From: CAVXFB01 sp963760935
Lineage (GTDB): Bacteria > Planctomycetota > Planctomycetia > Pirellulales > Thermoguttaceae
Direction: 5' to 3'
NCBI GenBank assembly: GCA_963760935.1
Contig: CAVXFB010000002.1
Location: forward strand, 248,001-312,000
DNA length: 64,000 nucleotides
This document shows positions 8,205 through 14,952 of this stretch, in pieces. Below the pieces are notes generated by a model. The model was not told where the DNA came from. It made no database searches and saw only the letters and a list, made by a program, of their open reading frames with translations. How positions within the stretch are numbered: the stretch's first letter is position 1; each line of letters opens with the position of its first letter. The position numbers and the translations under genes are program-made.

Positions 8205-10274
8205 TTAGTTGTTTTCGACAACCACGATCTCGTGGATCGGCACTTCGGGCACCGTGAGCAGGATCTTTCCATCGCGATAGTCGAACGGTAGCGGTCGACC
8301 GGCCGGCTCCAGAACAACCTTCGTGGGCTTTGTGGGCTGGCGAATGCTTACCGACAGCGGGCCGACCGGCGCGATGGATGTGATAATCGGTTGCGTACGA
8401 TGCGGGCCAGACGTATTGACCAGATTCACGAGCAGCTTGCCGTGGTTGCGCGCGACACACACGTCTACGTCCGACGAACCGGTTACCTCAACAAGCGGCT
8501 CGGGGAACAACTGCCGTACCAGGGCGTTCAGGAACCGCCGAGCGCCCGCGCTGGGAGCTTCCCGATAGGCTTGGCCAAACGTGAAGTACATGGCGGCGAT
8601 ATGGCCGCGGCCCAGCTTGGTGATCGACGCCGCCGGCTGCGAGGGCGCTGCCGCGTCGGCGCTTTCGAGCAGGTTGCCAAAGGCTGTGGCTTCCGGTCCC
8701 AGCTTCACCGACTGCTTCATGCCCTTCATCGTCACCACGGCACCATCGTGCGCGACGTAGATGGGCCCGTTCGGCGTGGGCTCGCCTTCCAGCGTCACGC
8801 CCAATTCGGCGGCGAACAGCGCCGCGGACTTCGGGCCGATGAGCAACAGGTTGCCGCCGCCTTTCACGTAAGCGACAAGATCGCGAATAAACTGCGGCTC
8901 CAGGTAATCCCATTCGGGAACCACGATCAACGGATACTCGGCCAGCCGGCCGGTAAGTTGATGTTCGGGCAGCACTTCGACCGCTTGTTGACCTTCGAGC
9001 AGTGCTTGCAGCGCGCCTTCAATCCGGACATTGTCGCGCGGGAAGAGCCCGTTGATATCACGATAGTGTGCGGCCGTGGAAAACAGCAGGGCGATTTGGG
9101 GCACGGCGACGGCATGGTGGCAGATCGCTTGCCGGGCGCGACAGAATTTGGCGACCTCAGCCATCACCGGCATCTGCTCGCGAGTGATCGATCCGTCGCG
9201 TTTCTGCTTGAAGTATGCCTGGAAGCCGCCACCGAGCGCCAACACCACGGCCGCTTCGCGCTCCAGTTGTACGGCCGTCTTTTGCTGGTGAGTTGGCTTT
9301 TCGCTGAAACTCCAGGCCATCAAATCCCACGGCTTGCCCTGCCGTGCCAAAAACCGGGCCGAGAGCCGCGCGGAGTTGACGCTGTCGTCAGGCATGTAAT
9401 CGCCCGACAGAAAATCGACCGGAGCAGAAACCGGCTCGGGCATGTGATCGGTAAACGCCCAATTGCTGCATATCTGAAATGCCGGATACGTTTTCTTCAC
9501 TTCCGCGATGTAATGGTTCAAGTAGTTGCGGAAGGCTTGGCGTTGGAATTCGAGAAACTCGTGCCAATGTGGCTGGCCAGGCTTTCGCGGCACATCCTGA
9601 ATGCCGGTCGTCTGGCGAAATGCCTTTAGCGCCGCGGCGCCGTAATCGGGCATCGAGGCCCAGCATTCACCATCCATCCACACTCCGTCGACATGGTAGT
9701 CGCCGGCCAGTTCGCGCAGTTGCGGGATGAGGAGTTTTTCGGCGTATGGGCCGTAGAACGACGTCACCTTCTTGTTGGGTCTTCCGTCGGCGTTGACGAC
9801 CGCCCAATCGGGATGCTCTGCGACCGCTTTGTAGTCCGACACGCCGGAGTAGTGCATGTAGAGGGCGACGCCGCGCCGCGCCGTCACGTCGCGCCAGATG
9901 CGAAGTGGATCGCCCACGATGCTAGGCGCTGGATTGCCGACCTTCGTCGGATAGCTGGATAAGCCCGGATGGCCCTTGCAGTCGATTTGCAGGTAGTCGG
10001 GATGCACCAGATCGATGATGTATTCGACCATCTCGGGCGTGGTGTTTTTGCCGATCTCGCGGCAATCTTTCGTGGCGTGGAAGTCGAAATGCACGCCGAA
10101 GAAGCTGTCGGCTCGCTTCAGACGCGGCGGGTCTTGCGACTCGGCTCCCTGGCTTGGCCCCACGGCGCACAGAGCAAGCAGCACGGCGGCAAGCGTCGCC
10201 CGGGCCATGTCACGTGCAGTGTTGAAGTATTGGAGCAATATCATCTTGAGTGTTCCCTGGATAAAGTTCGCCAT
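8205..10274 (-). CDS. Secreted glycoside-hydrolase-like protein (TIM barrel plus beta-galactosidase-trimerisation-like domain)
   Basis: The 689-residue product has a hydrophobic signal segment (ARATLAAVLLALCAVG) after a short leader. An N-terminal barrel follows, with FFGVHFDFHA, PDYLQIDCKGHPG and GVWMDGECW, where acidic residues sit at barrel strand ends as in alpha-fucosidase/alpha-amylase-like enzymes. The region around residues 400-560 (PLIVVPEWDYL, VKGGGNLLLIGP) resembles a beta-galactosidase trimerisation or glutamine-amidotransferase-like fold, and the C-terminus is beta-rich. ATG 10274 has GAGG eight bases upstream. It stands alone and convergent to the hydrolase at 6982. The exact GH family and substrate were not determined. 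Confidence 0.75.
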   Translation of the reverse strand: MANFIQGTLKMILLQYFNTARDMARATLAAVLLALCAVGPSQGAESQDPPRLKRADSFFGVHFDFHATKDCREIGKNTTPEMVEYIIDLVHPDYLQIDCKGHPGLSSYPTKVGNPAPSIVGDPLRIWRDVTARRGVALYMHYSGVSDYKAVAEHPDWAVVNADGRPNKKVTSFYGPYAEKLLIPQLRELAGDYHVDGVWMDGECWASMPDYGAAALKAFRQTTGIQDVPRKPGQPHWHEFLEFQRQAFRNYLNHYIAEVKKTYPAFQICSNWAFTDHMPEPVSAPVDFLSGDYMPDDSVNSARLSARFLARQGKPWDLMAWSFSEKPTHQQKTAVQLEREAAVVLALGGGFQAYFKQKRDGSITREQMPVMAEVAKFCRARQAICHHAVAVPQIALLFSTAAHYRDINGLFPRDNVRIEGALQALLEGQQAVEVLPEHQLTGRLAEYPLIVVPEWDYLEPQFIRDLVAYVKGGGNLLLIGPKSAALFAAELGVTLEGEPTPNGPIYVAHDGAVVTMKGMKQSVKLGPEATAFGNLLESADAAAPSQPAASITKLGRGHIAAMYFTFGQAYREAPSAGARRFLNALVRQLFPEPLVEVTGSSDVDVCVARNHGKLLVNLVNTSGPHRTQPIITSIAPVGPLSVSIRQPTKPTKVVLEPAGRPLPFDYRDGKILLTVPEVPIHEIVVVENN

Positions 10275-10665
10275 TTCAACATCCTCGCTTCAACTTTGTG
10301 GCCGTCCGGGACTGCATACAGGCCGTCCTACGATACTGAGTTTCGTGGGCTGGCTTGGCATTGTCAACCGTCCATGAGGAGACAACTGGAGAATTGCAGA
10401 GTCTTGTTTGATGCAAGGGAGTCATCCTGATCGCAGCGAAGGATCTCGTTGGTACTCGGGCAGTTGCACACCCGACCATGTTTTTTCGTCCGATATGGCT
10501 ACCTTGTACGGCCAACTGTGACGATTATCGCGTAAAACAGGGGGGGGTGCAGGTCTTGGTTGGGTCGAGAAGGGGGACGGCTCTCCGGCAATCGCGTCAA
10601 ACGCACGTGTCATATACTTGCAATGTGGTGTTGTCGTACATCCGTGGACAATGAAAGGGGGAGCA
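10275..10665. other. Intergenic region with a half copy of the palindromic repeat
   Basis: This stretch lies between divergent genes. Bases 10393-10465 match the left half of the repeat at 22878-23003 (shared GGGAGTCATCCTGA and GCGAAGGATCT), but the right arm is missing. The rest shows no gene. Confidence 0.55.
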
Positions 10666-11061
10666 ATGGCGACTTACATCAAGTGGAAGGACTTCTACAG
10701 CGTTAACGACTCGCTTCTGGACGCCGAGCACAAAGAGATCATTGAGTGCATCAACGAGTTGTACGCCGCGTGGCAGGATCCCACGCAAGTCGCAGTGACG
10801 AAGGAAGTCCTCGACAAACTGGTGCAGTATACGCAAACCCATTTCAAGCATGAAGAAGAACGCCTGAAGGAAGCTGGCTTCCCTCTGCTCGCCGCTCACA
10901 AGGCTCTGCACGACGACATGCGGCGACGGACCATCGACCTACGAACGCATTTGACGCTGCTGACAGCCCGGGACGTGCTGGTGTTCCTCAAGGATTGGTG
11001 GCTAGAACACATTCAGGGCGAAGACAAATTGTATTCGTCCTACATGCTATCCGCTGTCTAG
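10666..11061 (+). CDS. Bacteriohemerythrin-like oxygen-binding protein
   Basis: The 131-residue product is a single hemerythrin domain. The diiron ligands are visible: His in LLDAEHKEI with the Glu four residues on, HFKHEEE, AAHKALHDDM, and WWLEHIQGEDK near the end. Bacteriohemerythrins bind O2 or sense it, and family members often act with chemotaxis or respiration. The start is set at ATG 10666, with GGGGGAG just upstream, and not at the in-frame ATG at 10618. No chemoreceptor or diguanylate cyclase domain is fused. The 91-bp repeat copy B follows 68 bases after the stop. Confidence 0.9.
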   Translation: MATYIKWKDFYSVNDSLLDAEHKEIIECINELYAAWQDPTQVAVTKEVLDKLVQYTQTHFKHEEERLKEAGFPLLAAHKALHDDMRRRTIDLRTHLTLLTARDVLVFLKDWWLEHIQGEDKLYSSYMLSAV

Positions 11062-11129
11062 GGCAAAGAAGAACGTATTGTCGGACGTCTTTGCTTCTAG
11101 GGAGACGGCACGGATCGGCCTTCATTGGT

Positions 11130-11221
11130 TCCGTGGTTGATTTTGGAACAGTTCCGACGTTTTCTCCCAGGAATCCGGGCTCGTTTCACGAGCCCTCGTT
11201 CCATTACGAGTGCAGGACTCA
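11130..11221 (+). repeat. 92-bp dispersed repeat, copy B, with hairpin
   Basis: This is the second copy of the element at 5025-5115, in the same orientation and again shortly downstream of a plus-strand stop codon. The hairpin GGGCTCG-TTTCA-CGAGCCC lies at 11177-11195 and is identical in both copies, as is the CTCGTTCCATTAC that follows. Confidence 0.8.
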
Positions 11222-11370
11222 ATAGACTGCGCAACGGCCTCCTAGCTGATTCTTAACAGCGGGGGCTACCGAAGTCGCAGGCGGCCGAGTTGCTGGCGGC
11301 CTTTGACGTGTACTGCCGGCCGCCAAATCCCTTCCTGAGCGGGGTGCATGATGGTTCGTAGCCTCTGGCG

Positions 11371-11506
11371 GGGTCTGACAATTCTTTCTGGCGGCTAGGC
11401 CCGACTGAACGGTCATCCTGAGCGCCGCGAAGGATCTCGGATGCGAGCGAAACGCTAGATTCTTCGCTGCGCTCAGAATGACGACCTGCTGGCGCCCGCC
11501 AAGAAA
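11371..11506. repeat. REPIN/MITE-like palindromic element, about 136 bp
   Basis: Two inverted arms (GTCATCCTGAGCGCCGCGAA at 11412 onward and the reverse-complement type TTCGCTGCGCTCAGAATGAC ending at 11482) flank a short spacer. The surrounding sequence, including GGCTAGGCCCGACTGA on the left and GGCGCCCGCCAAGAA on the right, recurs in inverted orientation at 33743-33877. It lies in the gap between hemerythrin and the IscA-type gene. No coding capacity is seen. Confidence 0.8.
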
Positions 11507-11617
11507 AATCGCCACACCCCTCGGGCACCATCGCCTTGGCGTATGCTCGGCGGCGTAGTAGGATACAGGGATCGCGTATCACACCTGAAAACTTCAACCT
11601 TGGAGCGTTTGCAAAAC

Positions 11618-11950
11618 ATGGCAATCACTCTGACCGAAACGGCGGCGGAGGAAATCAAGCGGTATATGGAGGCTCAAAAAGTCGAACCCAACGCGGTGCT
11701 GCGGATGGGAGTCGGCGGGGGCGGCTGCTCCGGCCTGCAATACACGTTGGGCTTCGAGACCGATTTTGATCCCGCGGTCGACGCTCGCTATGAACATCAC
11801 GGCGTCGCGGTGGTCACGACCAAGAAGATGGCGCTGCACCTGGACGGGACGACCGTCGATTTTCTCGATGGACCGATGGGCCGCGGCTTTGCCATTGATA
11901 ATCCCAACGTGCCGCGCGGCGGGGGTTGCCCCGGCTGCGGACATCACTAA
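11618..11950 (+). CDS. HesB/IscA/ErpA-type iron-sulfur carrier
   Basis: The 110-residue product is a single A-type carrier domain: ITLTETAAEEIKRYM, then GVGGGGCSGLQYTLGF with the first conserved Cys, and CPGCGHH with the last two. Such proteins hand 4Fe-4S or 2Fe-2S clusters from the scaffold to apoproteins in the cytosol. No isc or suf scaffold gene adjoins it, as is common for ErpA-like proteins. A cysteine desulfurase that could feed the same pathway lies far downstream at 44208. The start ATG 11618 matches family length. Confidence 0.9.
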   Translation: MAITLTETAAEEIKRYMEAQKVEPNAVLRMGVGGGGCSGLQYTLGFETDFDPAVDARYEHHGVAVVTTKKMALHLDGTTVDFLDGPMGRGFAIDNPNVPRGGGCPGCGHH

Positions 11951-11974
11951 GGGACCCGTCGAGAAGCCACAGCG

Positions 11975-12259
11975 GTGTCGCAAAGTCCCCGGCAACAACG
12001 CGAGCTGCATTACTCGGGCAACGTGCAAGGCGTCGGCTTTCGCTACACGGTCCGATCTGTAGCCGCTGGGTTCCAGGTGACGGGATTCGTGCGGAACCTG
12101 TCCGACGGGCAGGTTCAGTTGGTCGTCGAGGGCGAAGCGGCGGAGATCGGCGCTTTTCTCGACGCTGTGCGACAGGAGATGGGACATTACATCGGCAACG
12201 TGCAGGAAACAGCCCGGCCGGCCACGGGGCGTTTCCAATCGTTCGAGATCCGGTACTGA
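11975..12259 (+). CDS. acyP: Acylphosphatase
   Basis: The 94-residue product carries the signature YSGNVQGVGFRY, with the Arg of the phosphate-binding loop, and GFVRNLSDGQVQL with the catalytic Asn. Acylphosphatase hydrolyses carboxyl-phosphate bonds such as those of acetyl phosphate or 1,3-bisphosphoglycerate. The start is GTG 11975, 24 bases after the IscA-type gene on the same strand, so the two may be co-transcribed. Length is normal for the family. Confidence 0.92.
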   Translation: MSQSPRQQRELHYSGNVQGVGFRYTVRSVAAGFQVTGFVRNLSDGQVQLVVEGEAAEIGAFLDAVRQEMGHYIGNVQETARPATGRFQSFEIRY

Positions 12260-12331
12260 TCGTGATGACAATAGTGTTTAACGATGCTGGAAGAGTTAGG
12301 CTCCGACCGAGCCTGTGACAGTTAAGGACTC

Positions 12332-13276
12332 ATGAGTATGGGTAGCGTGTCATTGTTCGCCGTGTCTTCCATGTGGATTACGCCGCTGTGGATGGTGGCC
12401 GTTGGCTTGATTGTTGCCGCGGTGGCCTTTTTTGCGCCGAGTGCCCTGGTGCGGTGGACGATGCCCAAGATTGCGGCCATCGCCGGCACGACCGCCAAAG
12501 AGGCCATCTCGCAGCCGTTGTTCTACGTGCTTCTGGCCATCGGCGTCTTTGGACTGCTCCTGTTCCCCTTCGTTCCGTACAACACGTTTGGCGAAGACAT
12601 CAAAATGGTGAAGGACGAGGGGCTCACGCTGATAATGATCCTCTCGATCATCATGGCGTTGTGGACCGCCAGCATGTCGATCGCTGAGGAGATCGAGGGC
12701 CGCACGGCCCTGACGCTCCTGTCGAAACCCGTCGGTCGGCGGCAGTTCATTCTCGGGAAATTTCTAGGCATTCTCGTGCCCGTGGCGATCATGTTCGCTG
12801 TTCTCGGCGCGTTGTTCCTGGCGAGCGTGTCGTTCAAGGTGGTGTACGATGCTCGGGAGGTGTCCTTGCCCGATCCGTCCCTGGCCGACTGTCAGCGTGA
12901 GATGCTTCAGATCGCACCCGGTTTGCTGCTCTCATTCATGGAGGCCGTGGTGCTGACGGCCATCAGCGTGGCCATCTCAACGCGGCTGCCCATGATGGCG
13001 AATCTTGTTATCTGCGCGTCGATCTACGTACTGGGCCACCTGGTGCCGATCTTGGCCAATTCGTCGGTCGGCCAACACGAATTCGTTCGTTTCGTCGCCA
13101 ATCTCTCGGCCGCCGTCCTGCCGGTGCTCGACCACTTTAACATCTCGGCCGGCATTTCTACCGGTCAGAGCGTACCGTTGTCGTACTTAGCCTGGGCCGC
13201 ATTATATTGCCTGCTCTACAGCACCGTGGCAATGCTGCTGGCCCTGCTGCTGTTCGAGGATCGGGACCTGGCGTGA
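12332..13276 (+). CDS. ABC-2-type transporter permease
   Basis: The 314-residue protein has about six hydrophobic segments. It contains the ABC-2 permease hallmark IAEEIEGRTALTLLSKPVGRRQFILGKFLG, the cytoplasmic loop that contacts the ATPase. Such permeases work with a separate ATP-binding subunit to export lipids, polysaccharide or drugs; the partner gene is not next to it here. ATG 12332 follows AAGGA closely, and the ATG at 12338 has better spacing and may be the true start. The substrate is unknown. Confidence 0.82.
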   Translation: MSMGSVSLFAVSSMWITPLWMVAVGLIVAAVAFFAPSALVRWTMPKIAAIAGTTAKEAISQPLFYVLLAIGVFGLLLFPFVPYNTFGEDIKMVKDEGLTLIMILSIIMALWTASMSIAEEIEGRTALTLLSKPVGRRQFILGKFLGILVPVAIMFAVLGALFLASVSFKVVYDAREVSLPDPSLADCQREMLQIAPGLLLSFMEAVVLTAISVAISTRLPMMANLVICASIYVLGHLVPILANSSVGQHEFVRFVANLSAAVLPVLDHFNISAGISTGQSVPLSYLAWAALYCLLYSTVAMLLALLLFEDRDLA

Positions 13277-13308
13277 GCTTGTCGCGATTCATCCAGGGGT
13301 GGCAGCAG

Positions 13309-13566
13309 TCACCGATATATATCCCGGCGGTGCCCCACTTTGACGACCCACACGGTGCGATCCTGGTCCTGGATCGAGTAAACCACTCGATATTGGCCTT
13401 GGCGAATTCGATATCTTTCTTCGCCGGTGAGCTTTTCGCAGCCGTGCGGACGTGGCTCGGCGCCAAGTGCGGCGATTTTCGCGAGTATCCGCTTGAGATC
13501 TCGCTTCGGGATCGACTCGCAATCCTTCCGCACCGGCTTGCGGAAAAAGATCTTATATGCGGCCAT
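13309..13566 (-). CDS. RelE/ParE-family toxin
   Basis: The 85-residue product has the RelE/ParE fold pattern: YKIFFRKPVRKDCESIP, then RPHGCEKLTG, then RYRIRQGQYRVVYSIQD and VWVVKVGHRRDIYR. In RelE-type toxins the C-terminal Arg and His/Tyr residues cleave mRNA on the ribosome; here GHRRDIYR supplies candidates. Its start overlaps the end of the RHH antitoxin gene by 14 bases, antitoxin first, the usual order for a translationally coupled pair. Confidence 0.88.
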   Translation of the reverse strand: MAAYKIFFRKPVRKDCESIPKRDLKRILAKIAALGAEPRPHGCEKLTGEERYRIRQGQYRVVYSIQDQDRTVWVVKVGHRRDIYR

Positions 13567-13786
13567 CGGCTCGTAGCTTCTTGACCATGTCCTCGAAGCT
13601 CACCAGCGGCTCGCGGGCCCGTTCGTCAAATGCCGCCAAGTCGATTGCATCTTCGGCCAACGATTGCTTCACGGCCGCGTTGACCAAATCCGAAACTGAC
13701 CGCGATGACTCAACGGACTTCAAATGCAGTGCGCGGTGAATCGCCGGCTCCAAGTAGATCGTCGATCGTTTTGAAATGGACGCCAT
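13553..13786 (-). CDS. Ribbon-helix-helix antitoxin
   Basis: The 77-residue product starts with the RHH/CopG-type DNA-binding segment KRSTIYLEPAIHRALHLKSVE and continues with RSVSDLVNAAVKQSL. The acidic C-terminal half (LAAFDERAREPLVSFEDMVKKL) probably wraps the toxin. Antitoxins of this type repress their own operon. It is the first gene of the pair with 13309-13566. The AT-rich direct repeats just upstream (TATAGCGTTATAGCGTTAT, about 13810-13828) could be its operator. Confidence 0.88.
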   Translation of the reverse strand: MASISKRSTIYLEPAIHRALHLKSVESSRSVSDLVNAAVKQSLAEDAIDLAAFDERAREPLVSFEDMVKKLRADGRI

Positions 13787-13809
13787 GGCAGTCCTCCCAC
13801 GCGATCAAT

Positions 13810-13828
13810 TATAGCGTTATAGCGTTAT
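13810..13828. promoter_or_regulatory. Tandem TATAGCGT repeats, possible TA operator
   Basis: Two direct copies of TATAGCGT lie 24 bases upstream of the RHH antitoxin start, in an AT-rich spot unlike the surrounding GC-rich DNA. RHH antitoxins typically bind short repeats at such a position. The assignment as operator is an inference. Confidence 0.4.
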
Positions 13829-13857
13829 GGTGTCAAAACGCCAAAGGGGGCAGTGAG

Positions 13858-14482
13858 CTATTCCGCCCGAACCCGCACGCGGCGACCTTCCACACTGACG
13901 CGGCCGGCGGCGATCAGCGCGCAATGCTTCGGGATAGGCTTCGCACTCGGCCTCGAACACGCGAGCGGCCAATGTCTCGGGCGTGTCGTTGTCGAGCACC
14001 GGCACGGCACGCTGCAAGATCACCGGACCATGGTCGTATTGGTTATCGGCGAAATGGACCGTGCAGCCGCTAAGCTTCGCGCCGTATTCGAGCACGGCCT
14101 CATGCACCCGATGGCCATAGAAACCATCGCCGCAGAACGAGGGAATCAGCGCCGGATGGATGTTCACAACGCGATTCGAGAAATCCTCCGGAATGGCAAT
14201 TCGTTTTAAGAAGCCGCCCATGACGACTAAGTCGGCCTTCGCGCGGCGGCATTGCTCGAAGATTGCGCTGCTGAAGGTGCTCTCGTCCGCAAAACATCGC
14301 CGCTCGACGACAACGCTTGGAATGCCGGCATCGCGGGCAAACTGCAATCCGCGGACCGTGGGACTGCTAGCAATCACCAAGGCGATTTCCACGGGCAACC
14401 GCCCCGCGGCGATCTTCTCGATCAGGTTCCGCAGGGTTGTTCCCCCGCCGGAAATCAGGACGGCGATGCGAAATGGTGTCAT
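13858..14482 (-). CDS. purN: Phosphoribosylglycinamide formyltransferase, frameshift near 13928
   Basis: PurN transfers the formyl group of 10-formyl-THF to GAR in purine synthesis. The product starts FRIAVLISGGGTTLRNLIE and has the catalytic NIHPALIPSF (Asn and His) and DHGPVILQ (Asp). After EAYPEALR the frame shifts within GCGCGC near 13928, and the normal tail (LIAAGRVSVEG) ends at TAG 13858. ATG 14482 overlaps the stop of hicB (ATGA), so purN is likely translated by coupling to the toxin-antitoxin genes upstream. Some family members carry a Ser or Thr variation after the glycine triplet, as here. Confidence 0.9.
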
Positions 14483-14691
14483 GCAAAGACCAGCCGATGA
14501 CCTTTTGGCTCGGGAACCGGGTCGCCGAATTCTCTCGCCGTGTCGATCCAAAGTTGCATAGCAACTTTGGCGTTGGCGAGCGCTTCCTCGTGCGTGGTCC
14601 CGTGGGCTGTGCACCCGGCAAGCTCGGGAACCTCGGCCACGAACACCTGATCTTCTTTGCTCCAGAAAATGATGATCTCGTATCTGTCCAT
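14479..14691 (-). CDS. hicB: HicB-like antitoxin
   Basis: The 70-residue product has the HicB fold signature: YEIIIFWSKEDQVFVAEVPELAGCTAHGTTHEEALANAKVAM, a partial RNase-H-like domain that covers the toxin. It is short and has no C-terminal DNA-binding domain, as in the small HicB class. It directly follows hicA and overlaps the purN start by four bases (ATGA). The order toxin then antitoxin matches hicAB loci. Confidence 0.85.
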   Translation of the reverse strand: MDRYEIIIFWSKEDQVFVAEVPELAGCTAHGTTHEEALANAKVAMQLWIDTAREFGDPVPEPKGHRLVFA

Positions 14692-14945
14692 TACTCGTGG
14701 CCTCCCAGTCTGTATTTCAGAATCACATTACGAACCTGCCGAACTTGGTACGGTTTGGCCTGGCTCCCGTCTCGCTGCAAATTGAGCTTTTCCACGACAC
14801 CAGTTTTCCGAAACATATGATGGCTTCCCCGCGTCCGGAGTTCAAATCCAAGATGAAGAAGCAGGTTGCACAGGTCCTCAAAGGCAACGTTGGCATCGCT
14901 TCTGCCATCGATAATCTGTGACAACACTCTCTCCCGTTTGCCCAT
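14691..14945 (-). CDS. hicA: HicA-family mRNA-interferase toxin
   Basis: The 84-residue product has the double-stranded-RNA-binding-like HicA domain, with LLLHLGFELRTRGSHHMFRK containing the catalytic His in the GSHH motif. HicA cleaves mRNA independently of translation. It is somewhat longer at the N-terminus than typical HicA (about 60 residues). Its stop overlaps the hicB start, and it sits seven bases before the ileS stop codon side on the same strand, so the ileS-hicAB-purN run may form one transcript. Confidence 0.85.
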   Translation of the reverse strand: MGKRERVLSQIIDGRSDANVAFEDLCNLLLHLGFELRTRGSHHMFRKTGVVEKLNLQRDGSQAKPYQVRQVRNVILKYRLGGHE

Positions 14946-14952
14946 GATCAGT

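Noticed and set aside
8391..9629. 412-residue plus-strand frame inside the glycoside-hydrolase-like gene
   Set aside because: It is fully antisense to a 689-residue gene with clear signal peptide and domain strings; composition is typical of a shadow frame.
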